From: Nepenthes gracilis
Lineage: Eukaryota > Streptophyta > Magnoliopsida > Caryophyllales > Nepenthaceae
NCBI GenBank assembly: GCA_033239525.1
Contig: BSYO01000011.1
Location: 11,993,078-12,057,077 of the forward strand
DNA: 64,000 nucleotides
Reading direction: 5' to 3'
The notes under the pieces were generated by a model, which did no database searches, was not told where the DNA came from, and saw only the letters and a list, made by a program, of their open reading frames with translations. The translations under genes and the position numbers were made by a program. Below, one piece after another: positions 55,401 through 63,747 of this stretch (position 1 is its first letter; each line of letters starts with the position of its first letter).

Positions 55401-56240
55401 TAAGAGAGATACTTGTTCTGGTTCAAAATGCTATCAAAAGTCAGCAGTCAAATGTCTCTTAACTCATGACTTGCAAAAATACATAAAAACAATCTAAATC
55501 AGTAAAGCAGAAGGCCAACCTTCTAAATTAAAGACAGACTTGAAACTTTCATTAACCATCAATTCAGGCAGCCATGTTCAGCTAGTACCCTTTTTTCAAT
55601 CAACACCTTTTTAATGATTAGTTATATTTACCTTTAAAACAGAACTATAGCACCTGAATAATTCTAGCACCTTAAAAAGCCACTGTTGTCCATGGACAAT
55701 TTTTGTCTCATGACCAGAATCAAAAGTGAGCTAGATATTAATCTTTTACTATCTTTTACAATATATTTATTTATGAGTTTTAGTTTATTTTATGAAAATT
55801 GAGCTTCATATCCTTCTAGGTTATGAAATACCAAAGCTTTAAATCTATTCATGGTTTATACCTCTATAGAATGTGGGCTAAGACTTTTAGACAACATGGG
55901 TTGGTTATATTTAAAACATTTGGGTTTAGGCTTCCAAACACAAAGACAAGCAAAAAAATATATATTCCACTGTTACAAGATATATTGCAATAGATACTAC
56001 TACATATCAGCCAATATATCAAATAAGAGTCGATATTTTAAACTATGTCGCTGTCTAAGAAATTTGAAAATATGTGGGATATTAAATGTTGGTAAGAGAA
56101 CATTGTCAAGAACAAGCAATCAATTTAGCACCTCACATACCTCAATTGCAGTTTCATGGGCATGGCTGTAAACAAGATGAAGAGGAAGCAAACCAGCTAG
56201 ATGTTCAGCAGCAGCAGCAATTGCCGCTTTTATCGGTCTC
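31243..56240 (-). CDS. unidentified type I membrane protein with KxKxx tail, C-terminal five exons (partial gene, >25 kb)
   Basis: Five minus-strand exons, 56240-56141, 45502-45334, 43743-43661, 43554-43478 and 31414-31243, join with matching phases to 199 codons plus TGA. From the N side: an Ala-rich segment with [34 protein letters not shown]; a long helical part (residues ~50-130) with [40 protein letters not shown]; two sequons NGT and NCT; one transmembrane helix ([15 protein letters not shown]); and a basic tail ending KPKIN. Lys at -3 and -5 form a KxKxx ER-retrieval signal, so a lumenal ectodomain with a short cytosolic tail is inferred. I cannot name the protein. Introns are 10.6, 1.6, 0.1 and 12.1 kb and filled with retroelements. 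5' exons were not found up to 64000. Confidence 0.75.
31856..31939. repeat. 42-bp tandem duplication
   Basis: ATGGTTTGAACCATTG recurs at a 42-bp spacing with a few substitutions; a third copy is started. Confidence 0.85.
31968..32051. repeat. second 42-bp tandem duplication
   Basis: GGAACATTATTTTGGCAG recurs at a 42-bp spacing. Unrelated in sequence to the neighbouring 42-bp pair. Confidence 0.85.
33898..34020. repeat. 61-bp tandem duplication
   Basis: GTAGAGCA.AAG.GGCTTCCTCAACTA and GGAAACACA blocks recur at a 61-bp offset. Confidence 0.8.
35148..35550 (-). repeat. non-autonomous element, 3' LTR
   Basis: 403 bp; shares GTTCCTAAAATAAAA, AATCTTTTAAATAAAATAAA and TCTCTTCTAATTT with the 5' copy, in the same order. 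Confidence 0.87.
35812..36309 (-). CDS. internal ORF of the non-autonomous element (Ser-rich, Lys-rich, unknown)
   Basis: 165 codons: an N-terminal poly-Ser block, an Arg/His-rich middle, a long Lys/Arg run encoded by the T-rich tract at 35960-36050, and a C-terminal part [15 protein letters not shown] followed by [10 protein letters not shown]. Low complexity explains most of it. Only the last ~40 residues look ordinary. Possibly a relic of gag or captured host DNA; no function is assigned. Confidence 0.3.
   Translation of the reverse strand: MSSSSSSSSLSSSPPSLSTVSSCLRCLYHSRRYRNLYRHHRCCRRLKGRAHSEQPLPFSLFAFVLKEPRPSTPVIYIYIKRKQRQKPKAKRKKKKKQKKMERKRKDKKKDKKRGKKENTVDKIQLVEDSYYKVVSYKRVRLPPDYVYHGWGDLTLFCPLGWLTRI
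36372..36391 (+). repeat. (CT)n microsatellite
   Basis: Ten CT units inside the non-autonomous element. Confidence 0.9.
36944..37359 (-). repeat. non-autonomous element, 5' LTR
   Basis: 416 bp; partner of 35148-35550, with substitutions and small indels in the A-rich half indicating some age. Confidence 0.87.
37365..38418. other. intron DNA between two LTR elements; nothing recognised
   Basis: No ORF, repeat pair or splice-bounded open segment stood out. Confidence 0.45.
38424..38625 (+). repeat. element B 5' LTR
   Basis: About 202 bp, short for a gypsy LTR. Confidence 0.75.
38663..39610 (+). pseudogene. element B gag with zinc knuckle
   Basis: Begins ATGGAACAGCATTAC at 38663. Decayed capsid text continues to about 39470. 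A knuckle-like [16 protein letters not shown] reads at 39538-39590, with an internal stop. Frequent stops. Confidence 0.6.
39810..39828 (+). repeat. A-run inside element B
   Basis: 19 consecutive A bases; could mark the tail of a small retroposed insert, but no partner structure was found. Confidence 0.8.
40480..41395 (+). pseudogene. element B reverse transcriptase and RNase H remnants
   Basis: [18 protein letters not shown] at about 40493 is the RT 'PFGL.NAP.TF' motif. NVEELRG at about 40834 leads the connection region. RNase H reads [10 protein letters not shown] and [12 protein letters not shown] at 41055-41135, then VHEKDLS. The catalytic YxDD box is not readable. Confidence 0.75.
41780..42475 (+). 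pseudogene. element B integrase remnant
   Basis: [20 protein letters not shown] and [20 protein letters not shown] at 41809-41935 match the gypsy integrase core; then the decayed 'D.D' loop (VDGRGPS). [13 protein letters not shown] at 42319 is the C-terminal helix. Confidence 0.8.
42440..42563 (+). pseudogene. element B chromodomain-like end
   Basis: In a shifted frame: [20 protein letters not shown], the chromodomain signature, read up to the 3' LTR start. Confidence 0.7.
42564..42821 (+). repeat. element B 3' LTR
   Basis: About 258 bp; longer than the 5' copy through an A-rich insertion near 42620-42670 and a TATG repeat near 42670-42700. Confidence 0.75.
43478..43554 (-). CDS. membrane protein gene, fourth visible exon
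   Basis: 77 nt; acceptor ATGTTTTCAG, donor ACG|GTAAAG. Encodes [18 protein letters not shown] and TLEDVSK, leaving two bases for the next codon. The intron to exon 3 is only 106 bp. Confidence 0.78.
43661..43743 (-). CDS. membrane protein gene, third visible exon
   Basis: 83 nt; acceptor CAAAATTAG, donor AGA|GTGAGT. Two bases finish the Thr codon from the previous exon; then [18 protein letters not shown] and NVVGLWKR, ending in phase 0. Confidence 0.75.
43863..44113. mobile_element. GATAT-type TIR element, best-preserved copy
   Basis: The left end CATCGAATGAAATATCAGCC is an inverted match to the right end GCCGATATTTTCATCCATG. The interior has many CCAATAT, CCGATAT and GATATACC motifs. 251 bp, no ORF of note. 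Confidence 0.6.
44114..45333. other. intron of the membrane protein gene; one unexplained ORF
   Basis: Minus frame 44659-44913 (84 codons) reads like ordinary protein ([20 protein letters not shown], then an aromatic stretch and [12 protein letters not shown]) but has no clear splice sites and the neighbouring exons already join without it. Possibly a fossil gene fragment. Confidence 0.35.
45334..45502 (-). CDS. membrane protein gene, second visible exon
   Basis: 169 nt; acceptor TCTGGTAG, donor A|GTATCC. Phase 0 start fits the previous exon. Encodes [17 protein letters not shown] and then a helical stretch with [20 protein letters not shown]. Confidence 0.75.
45771..46035 (+). repeat. degenerate ~30-bp minisatellite, about eight units
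   Basis: Units follow a pattern like AAA..A.AGA.CCGTCTATTTTAA..AT, with core variants CTATTATAAT, CTATTTTAAT, TTATTTCAAC, CTATTTTAAC and CTGTTTCAAC. Confidence 0.7.
46480..46960 (+). mobile_element. degraded RTE-clade LINE fragment
   Basis: Plus strand reads NAKLEV..TLEAKCF, then a decayed loop with INRADD, then [20 protein letters not shown] followed by [10 protein letters not shown], in order the 'LK.KGKFYR.AIRPAMLYG.ECW.VK..H' region of RTE reverse transcriptases. Stops are present. Lies in the gene's largest visible upstream intron. Confidence 0.6.
47970..48050 (+). mobile_element. possible tRNA-derived SINE head
   Basis: TGGTCTAGTGG resembles a pol III A box and, about 50 bases on, GGCTCGACTCG resembles a B box (GGTTCGANTCC). 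No SINE tail or target duplication identified. Confidence 0.3.
48248..48372. repeat. 76-bp tandem duplication
   Basis: ATATTTATTTCAAAAAGG and GATTTGCTTAAGGAA (CATTTGCTTAAGGAA) recur at a 76-bp offset. Confidence 0.8.
49757..49862. repeat. 68-bp partial tandem duplication
   Basis: TGATTCTKTAGTGGATGTC and TTAACAAGRTCT recur at a 68-bp offset. Confidence 0.7.
51090..52560 (-). mobile_element. L1-type LINE fragment, ORF2 C-terminal part, inside the Copia element
   Basis: 52519 down: [20 protein letters not shown], the plant L1 'AKV.WLK.GD.NT.FFH' motif. 51991-51527: [20 protein letters not shown] and [18 protein letters not shown], the region after RT. Near 51370 in a neighbouring frame [18 protein letters not shown] is the zf-RVT Cys/His segment. 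Broken by stops and 5' truncated. Copia reverse transcriptase resumes at 52630 on the other strand, so the L1 inserted into the Copia element or a deletion joined them. Confidence 0.75.
52630..53950 (+). pseudogene. Copia reverse transcriptase and RNase H remnants
   Basis: 52665 on: [20 protein letters not shown], then [12 protein letters not shown], then [17 protein letters not shown] at 52916, where the catalytic YVDD has become YVND. RNase H ends with [11 protein letters not shown] and FDERTK at 53776-53830. A TIR element interrupts at 53070-53287. Stops throughout. Confidence 0.8.
53070..53287. mobile_element. GATAT-type TIR element inside the Copia RT
   Basis: Left CATGGAATGAAATAAC against right GATATTTTCATCCATG as inverted repeats. 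218 bp; interior with GATACCAATATT and CGTGATATATCAGCC. Confidence 0.6.
54175..56140. other. intron DNA; no gene accepted
   Basis: Contains an open segment at 54231-54308 bordered by an acceptor-like site (see rejected items), and a short GATAT-type remnant at 55960-56060. Confidence 0.4.
56141..56240 (-). CDS. membrane protein gene, first visible exon
   Basis: 100 nt between TTTTTTGGTATCAG and donor GAG|GTATGT. One base completes a codon, then [20 protein letters not shown] and [11 protein letters not shown], ending in phase 0. The other two frames are closed. Because it begins in mid-codon, earlier exons must exist to the right. Confidence 0.7.
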
Positions 56241-57214
56241 CTGATACCAAAAAAGGAAATAGATTGTGCAACACAATTAATAGTCTATGAGATGTGCCGA
56301 TGTAAACCTGAGCACTAAAATTAATAAATATTCCAAATTTCCAATAGCAAATATCTCTTTTCCGAAAATGTTGTCATTCGAGGTGAGAAAGGGCAAATTA
56401 TCCATATTTGAAACAGATTAATAAACAAAACAAAAAACACATAATACACAAATCACAATCAAATCAATCACCTATCACCTATGTTACTAACTAGGGTACT
56501 GGTGTAGCATACAAGACAGGTACATGTAAAGTGAGGAAGAGGGGAACAAATCTTCCGAAGCACTACCACCACTTGTATCAACAAATCTTCCAAATTCCAA
56601 AAGCAAATACCTTGTCTCCCATAAAGTCACCATGTTGAAGAGGGGAGTGAAGTGATAGAAATTCACAACATATTTGAAACAGATATATTTATAGGCATAC
56701 CAAAAAAAAAATCCAACATAATATGCAACCAGACTCATCATCAATGTTAATCAAGGGTATGAGTGTCACATGCGTATACATATCCAGAAGTTGGACTTAG
56801 AGTTTCACAAGCTTTATTAGATTCACTAAGTGATTTGAAGTTAAGGATGGGTTATTTGGAACGTGCATAGCTCTACCATGTGAAGCAAGACTGTGAATAA
56901 GGAGCAATAGTTAGCAAGAAACGTAGTACTGTGGGGAGTAGGCTTCTCAAAATAAGCAATCAAGGAAACCATGATATTTATCATGTCACATAAGAACACT
57001 AATATTTAGGAGACTTAGCAATTCTTTGACACTGTTCAATTTAATCAGCTTATTCGTTCACCATACAGTGCCATAAATTTAACAATGAGACTATTGACAA
57101 TGAAACAACCATACTTTTATAGCATGTTTGGCCGGAACATTGAACATTGTGTTCCAAAACACTATTGTTAAAGTTTAGCAAAATGGATCAAAATTGCAAT
57201 TCTCAAGGGGTAAA
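56241..57214. other. intron or upstream DNA of the membrane protein gene; diverged internal duplication
   Basis: 56325-56510 and 56582-56770 share CCAAATTYCAAWAGCAAATA, ATATTTGAAACAGATTA/ATA, an ACAYAATA.CA block and a GGGTA.TGGTGT.GCAT-like end at ~255-bp offset, strongly diverged. No exon recognised. Confidence 0.4.
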
Positions 57215-57411
57215 TGAATTTCAGTTTGCGGATTGGAATTTCGGAGAGAGACTTTGGAAGCGAAAGCTTTTAGAATAGTCAAAGAAGACTAAATACACAA
57301 AATGGAAGTCAAGTTCAAGTAGGTGGGGGCAAAGGGTGATTATTCAATTAGTGACATCTTGCTTCAATGGTTTAAAAGGATGGGGCAATTAGTGAGGATT
57401 TTAATTACCGA

Positions 57412-57501
57412 ATCAAAGCAAGTTGAATGAAATGGAGAATTCCTTTAGGGATCCTTATCAAAGCAAGTTGAATGAAATGGAGAATTCCTTTAGGGATCCT
57501 T
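57412..57501 (+). repeat. 45-bp tandem duplication
   Basis: ATCAAAGCAAGTTGAATGAA and GAATTCCTTTAGGGATCCTT recur without visible difference, so the duplication is recent relative to the LINE. Confidence 0.92.
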
Positions 57502-57780
57502 TCAAATTGATAATAGCCATTGAACTTAAAGGTGAATATTACAGGGTTGCTATTTGATTAATCATATTGTACAGAATGTAGGGTTGGTTAATTTATGTAT
57601 CATCAAGTTCAGAACAGGCAATAGCGGCATGATGTTTTAAGATGAACGTATAATCATACAAGACAGGTTGGACACGTATGACATTATGCAAGAGAAAATT
57701 AGAATGCTACAAATGGAAAACAAAATGGCCAGACACATTTGAGGTGGTTTGATCAAGTGAAACAAAGTGCAAGAAATGCA

Positions 57781-58053
57781 CCTGTAAGGTGATTTTTAGG
57801 GGATGGAAGGGGCTAATTATAAGATAGGTAATGGCAGGATGAAGGAAAGTTTGAAGGAATAATAAAGCTTGATCTTGTATATTTACCACAAGCCGACAAA
57901 ACAACTAATGAAAGCTCCTGTAAGGTGAATTTTAGGGGATGGATGGGGCTCATTATAAGAGAGATAATGGCAGACTGAAGAAAAGTTTTAAGGAACAATA
58001 AAGCTTGATCTTGTATATTTACCACTAGATGAGAAAACAACTAACGATAGAGC
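57781..58053 (+). repeat. 136-bp tandem duplication
   Basis: CCTGTAAGGTGA.TTTTAGGGG and AATAAAGCTTGATCTTGTAT recur at 136 bp with about a dozen differences. Confidence 0.9.
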
Positions 58054-58060
58054 TAATGGA

Positions 58061-58811
58061 GGCAAATACAGTCAATGCAACTTAGGGAGAAAAGCCTTAG
58101 TTTGGTTCTTTTTAGCCACAGTGAACTGGTTAAAGTGTTGCATATATATATATCCATGTCTTAAGTCAAGTGTCTGCCATTAGTAATCAAGCCAAGTGTC
58201 TCCCATTAGTATTCAAGCCACATCTGATCCAAGGGGAAGGGAAGCAAGGTAACTAGGATACTTATCACTCCTTTCCACTAATATACCAAACATTTAAGCT
58301 TTACTGGTATAATATTTACTCCATATGGGTACAATATCCTTAAACCCTAGTGTAATGTTTACTAGTATAATATCTTTCCACTATGGTTATATTTCACTGG
58401 GTAAAGAAGTCATGCTCCTAGCACACAACCTTTTCGTTAGTAACTGGGATCATATCACATTCTATAATGTCAAAGTTGTACAAAGCATCTCAAGCAAGAC
58501 ATGAGGAAAAAAAAATTGCCCTAGCATTCCTAGGAGGGGTCTAAAGGATAAACACCAAGCCCCAAGCAAAATTATAAATACTTGCAAGAAAAAGGAATCC
58601 CATTTGCCATCTGATATTGCTATTTTGTTCCATAGCCAACAGTCACTTATCTTCCTTTGAGCAGAATGGAATTGTTCCATTTTAGGTAACATATGTGGAC
58701 ATATCTACTTTTGCGGCTATATTACTGGCCTTTGTAGGGCTACATTGTTCCAGATCTGCAATATTTTTCATGATCAAGGCTACCTCCTTTTTATGGGCCT
58801 AGAAACTGAAC
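58061..58811. other. DNA between LINE and element C; no gene seen
   Basis: Short (TA)n at about 58143-58152 and a doubled AGTCAAGTGTCTGCCATTAG-like phrase at 58160-58220. A 76-codon minus ORF (58462-58692) has no motif. Confidence 0.4.
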
Positions 58812-59102
58812 TGCATGGATGGTCAGATAAGCCCTAATCTATGCCTAGTGTTGAAGGTTGCATACCTTTTGACACTGCTTGTAGCCGCTTCGAATTGTCT
58901 ACCACTTTGCCCTTCATCTGAGAGTTGTAAGAAAACCAAGTGGACGGCAATGATGACAGCTTTTAGAGTCCTCACCACTTTGTTGTTTTCCAAATGAATT
59001 TTCCTCTTCTTGGTTTCCTCATGCAATGCATTCTCCTTCATTGTCTTAAGGATTTTTCCCTCCTGATTGTACATTTTCATTTTATTAATGTTGCCAGTGA
59101 CA
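58812..59102 (-). repeat. element C 3' LTR, truncated
   Basis: About 291 bp of the 749 expected. ORFs 58815-58997 and 58823-59134 are shadows of this LTR and of the upstream coding end. Confidence 0.75.
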
Positions 59103-59109
59103 ATGCTCC

Positions 59110-61279
59110 CTCCTTTAAGGCACCTTACCCTCAAAGTGAGGGTACTAAAGCATGATAGAGTGCAGTAACTTCCAAGTGTTGTTCTCCTCTGTGATTCCCT
59201 TCCATTTGATCAAAACCTCTTCAAACCACCTTCCCCCAATCTTCCACACTCTTCATTTCACCATCTGTTCCACTTTAGTAAGACCTCTCTTTTAATAGTA
59301 CGATAAAGAAGGTATCACTTGAGATCTAGTCCCATCATGTTAACAACGAAACATGAAAAAGAGGATGGATCTTTACGGACAGTGAAAGAGCCAAATCGTA
59401 AGCTACCATTCCCATTCTTTCAGTGATTTCATAGGGATCAAAATGACTAGGTGCTAGATTCAAGTTTTTTTCAAAATGCCATTGGCTTTTGACTATATGG
59501 TTACAAACAACGATAAACTAAGGTCACCGACTTGAAGCTCTCTATCCCTTCAATGCTTGTTGTACTATATTTTCATATGGGATTGAGCTTTTTAGTAAAT
59601 TTTTCTTGAAGAGATCTAAGATCTGACCTCGGGTCCTAAGTTTCTCTTCCACTACCTCAGCAATAGTCCCCTTTACAAGCCGAGCAAGTCTGGGTGATGG
59701 GTGTCCATATATCACCACAAAAGGGGTTATTCTTGTTGACGAATACTGATTTGTGCTATATCACCATTTGGTCATTGGGAATCATTTTGACCATGACTTA
59801 GCTTTATCACCCACATAACATCTTAAACACTACTAAATACTTGTATTTACAATCTTAGTCTATCCATCAAACTATGGGTGATAAGTTGAACTGTATTGCA
59901 ACTTGGTCCATTGCAACCTGAATGGTTCCTTTCAAAATGAGCTACTAAAAATTACATCTTGTCAATGACTATGGTTCTAGGAATTCCTTGTAATTTCACA
60001 ACATGGCTGAGGAAAATTTGGGCAATCTCAGTTGTGGTGTAAGGGTGAGTGATGGGCATACGTGGTTAAAAAGTCCATGACCACCAAAATGCTATTATAA
60101 TGCTGAATTGAGGGAAGGCCCTCTATGAAATCCATAGAGAGGTCTGACTAAGGGAACATAAAGATAGGTAGTGGCCAGAAGAGCCCTAGGTTTTTGTGGG
60201 TCAATTTTTGTGGATTGGCAAATGTAACACTCCAAAATAAATTGTTTGATGTGGCTTAGCATTTCCTTCCACAAGAAATCAGCCTTACATGGCTTAAGGT
60301 CTTGTGAAAACTAAATGTCCCCACACCGGACTGGCATGGACTTTGTCCAACACTGGTTGCCAGGTCCTCAGTTCTTTACTGATGAAAATTTTAGCTTGAA
60401 AGAAAAGTACCCCGTTTTTCAATTTAAAACCATCGACCCATGCCATTTCTTCTTGAAATTGCAGTAAAACAACATGAATGTCAAGGTTGGTCTAATAAGA
60501 TGCTATCTAGATTGGATTTGAATATTATACCATCATGAGTGTCAACTCTTCCTCCATTGGGATAGCGTATACGCCACCTTGTTCTTTGTATTCAATGGTA
60601 AAATCATAACCTAACAGTTTAGTAATTCATATTTATTGTGACAAGGCCCTTACCTTTTGTTTTAAGAAGTACTTAAAGCTCCATTAATTGATTTTGACAA
60701 TAAATATCTAACCTAATAAATCAGGTTGCCACTTTCTTGAATGTCATGACTAAAGCCAAGAGCTCCTTTTCGTAAGTCAAAAAATGAAGGGTCCTTCCCT
60801 TAAGAGCATAACTGAAGAAAGCTATTGATTGTTACTTCGACATTAAAACTGCTCTAATGCCTACCCCCCAAAACAACCATCTCGATCACAAATCTATTAG
60901 TAAAATCAGGTAGAGTCAAAACAGGGGGTTAGGGCACCACCATTTTTAGTTTTTCGAAGGTTTCCTTAGCCTCATAAGATCATATGAATGCGTTCTTTTT
61001 TAAGTTGGCTATGAGCGGTGCGGCTAGCATCCTATAGTTCCAAATAAATTTCGGGCAATATACCATGAGTCCTAAAACCCCGTTAAGAACCTAATAGTCC
61101 TTGTTGTGTTCTAGTCTAGCATGATAGTTATTTTAGAGGGATCTGTTTTTACCCCTTTGATATCACATGCCCTAAGTAGTCAATCTCCCTAAAAAAAACT
61201 TTACACATACTCAGCTTGACACACAATTGATTGCCTTCCAAAGTCTATAATGCTTTCTAGATATATAATTCGTGTTCCT
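59110..61279 (-). pseudogene. element C RNase H, integrase and C-terminal region, heavily decayed
   Basis: The span between RT and the 3' LTR matches the expected length for RNase H, integrase and chromodomain. I read RNase H/integrase-like phrases only in fragments (around 60960-60800 and 60120-59990). The end RCLKGGSIVTG at 59134-59096 parallels the element A ending before its LTR (DGDGNVTG). Confidence 0.55.
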
Positions 61280-61690
61280 CCTTCGTTACGCTAAAAATCA
61301 ACATATCATCAAAAAATGAGAGCATAAGCTTCCAAAGGAAAAGTAAAAAAATCTCATATTCATTAACCCATGAAATGAGACTGGAGCACTGGCCAGTCTG
61401 AATGGCATTACTAGAAATTTATAGTGCCTCTCGTGTGTCCGAAATGCAGTTTTGGGAATATCTTATTCCCTCATTCTAATTTGATGATACTCAGACCCCA
61501 AATCGAGTTTTGAAAAAATCATGGTTCCATGTAACTCATCTAATAACGAATCAATGACTGGAATCAAGCACTTGACCAAGATGATTTTGTTGTTTAAGGC
61601 CCAGTAGTTCATACACATTCTCTAACTCTCATTTGCCTTCCACACCAATAGAACTGGCGATGAATAGGCACTCTGATTGGGCCATATGAG
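61280..61690 (-). pseudogene. element C reverse transcriptase remnant
   Basis: Minus strand reads [58 protein letters not shown] and ASAPVSF in RT order. The catalytic FFDD box has become FLMI/FFDDM across a frameshift near 61300. Confidence 0.8.
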
Positions 61691-62039
61691 TCCCGATTCC
61701 AGCAAGTCGCATACCAACTTCTCAAGATGGCTCCCCTTGCACTATTTCCCCATTAGTTATTTGGACTCTGACCTCAGTCCACTCTAACCATCTCTACTTA
61801 GTCCTCTTTGCCAAGCTTGCATCAAGGAAATTGTGGATACTTTTGGAGTCAATAAGGATTACTTCCAACACTCCATTTATCTTCCCCATCATATACGCAG
61901 AGTCTTGTAATGAGGTGCACCTGTAATTTCATGCAGTGAGACCTCTGCTAGTGGGCTGTTGTAGGAAACAGCTTCTTGAGGTGGGGGTTCTTCAATGCAC
62001 AGCTCGAAGCTTGATTCCTCTAATTCGACCACCTCCACA

Positions 62040-62980
62040 AGAACTAGTTAGGATTTGGAACATTTGTGCCTTGGGTCCCATTTTTCTTTGCACTTGTAAC
62101 ATAACCCTCGATCCCCTCTCTCCTTCATCTGTTCGGGAGTGATCCAGTGGACTGTTGTCTCCGGTTTGGTAACAGCTCGCTAAACCTATTGCCCAGGAAG
62201 GTGAATGATGATGCATATCATCCCGGAGAGGCATTTTGACCCTGCTTGCCCTCTTTCAAATGGTAACAAACTCCTCTTGAATTCAAGCCATTCCAAAAGC
62301 TTAATGAAGGCTAGTAGGGTGTAATAGTTTGACGAGGTAACACATTTTGTCCTTCAATCCTTCCAAGAAACAGCTTAACTTGAGATGGAACTTCACTAAT
62401 CGCTTAGTGTTGGCCTCAAACTGCACATTCTTATCAGCTAGATTCCCTGTTTGTCTCAGCTTATATAGTAATTCCATGGGGTTGTCACATGCGAGGCTCC
62501 TTAATTGAATGAGTAAGGCTTGGGCAAATGTTTCCCAATCATCAAACTCCCTGTCCTCTTCTGCTCCTTGGAACAATATCAAGGCCTCCCCCTCCATATA
62601 AAAAGAGGCTAACATCATTCTCTGATTATTGGAGGTTTGGTGAAGCCAAAAACATTGTGTCGCCTTATAAATACAACCATTTGAGTTCTCTCCATCAAAC
62701 CTTGGAAAATCAATTTAGACCATCAGGTGGATATTGACGCCTAGCTCCTCCTCTTGCTCCCCCAAGTGCTTAGGCTTTTAAGCTAGAGGAAGAGCGACGG
62801 GTGGCGTTGTTGGTAATTTCTGATATAAGTTGAATAAATGTCTCATTTGCTCCGTGAACCCAATAATGCTAAGCTCGAGTTGCTCCATTCATTGGTTGTT
62901 TTGCTTGAAAAATCGAACCTCTGATTCCCAGCTACTATTGATTCAATAACCTGATTCATACAGGTTCCCTCTGCCATTCT
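62040..62980 (-). pseudogene. element C gag with zinc knuckle
   Basis: Frame 62618-62301 reads ASFYMEGEALILFQGAEEDR, DWETFAQALL, YKLRQTGNLADKNVQFEA and KLLHPTSL, classic plant gypsy capsid text. A zinc knuckle GLCYKCKEKWDPRHKC lies at about 62105-62055 (C-x2-C-x7-H-x-C). Confidence 0.82.
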
Positions 62981-62998
62981 TTGTCTCTGATATTAATT

Positions 62999-63747
62999 TG
63001 TAAGAACCGAATTGGCTTACAATGCCTGCCTTCTTCCTAGTGAAGAAGAATAGAAAGGCAAGAGAAGAAAAAAATTTAAGAAAAGTAAGAGGTATGGTAA
63101 AGATCCCTACTTGAGAAGGGAAGAGTCCCCAAAAAACCCAAGTCAAAGGTAATTCATTTTATGTCCTATTTTCTATTACATTCTCTATTTATATCCCACA
63201 AGGAAGTTCACTAATTATGCTAGTATAATTCCTCAATAACTGAACAAATATTTCCATAACAAAATGAAAATTATAACAATTGACTGAAGCTAGCTTGAGC
63301 TATCATGCATCATTAGCCCAAACTCCTTGCACTTGACCATTGGCTTCTGGCTAGTCTGGCTGATTTTGGCATCCTCACATGAGCCGCATGCCTCACCTTA
63401 CATGGCAACTAAATCATGATCCACCCCTCTTACATCCAAGAGTTTGTGTTGTTCCACATGGATGTCTAGGATGCGCCCTTATCTAGGCCTATTGTTGAAG
63501 GGGCTGCATGCCTTCTAACGCCAGCTGTAGCCCTTTTTGAATCATCCATCACTTCTTCATTTAATGGTTGTGAGAAAACCAAGTGAACAGCTATGATGAC
63601 AGCTTCTGAGCTCTCACTACTTCTTCATTGTTTTCCAAATGCATTTTCATCTTCTTGGTTTCCTCATGCAGCACTTTCTCCTAAGTCATCTCTAGGGTTT
63701 TTTTCTTCCTGATTGTACATTTTTGTTTTACAGAATTTCTAGTGACA
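62999..63747 (-). repeat. element C 5' LTR
   Basis: 749 bp. Its outer ~300 bp (63440-63747) match 58812-59102: shared CCAAGTG.ACRGC.ATGATGACAGCTT, CTTCTTGGTTTCCTCATGCA and TTCCTGATTGTACATTTT. Confidence 0.8.

Larger units (their letters stand above)
57215..58060 (+). mobile_element. degraded RTE-clade LINE with internal tandem duplications
   Basis: Plus strand reads RETLEAKAFRIVKED, then KASXMKWRIPLGI-like text twice, a decayed ELKGEYYRVAI segment, then GQTHLRWFDQVKQSARNAPV, all RTE reverse-transcriptase C-terminal landmarks in order. Contains a 45-bp duplication (57412-57501) and a 136-bp duplication (57781-58053). Confidence 0.62.
58812..63747 (-). mobile_element. element C: degraded chromodomain-type Ty3/gypsy element, minus strand
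   Basis: 5' LTR 63747 to 62999 (TGTCACTAG...TTCTTACA), primer site right after it (TTAATATCAGAGAC, initiator-Met type), gag ATG in ATGGCAGAGGGAACC near 62976. The 3' LTR begins TGTCACTGG at 59102 after a purine tract (AAAGGAGGGAGCAT) and matches the 5' LTR only to about 58812, so the distal part is deleted or replaced and no target duplication can be checked. All domains are interrupted. Its flank gives no host exon. Confidence 0.8.
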
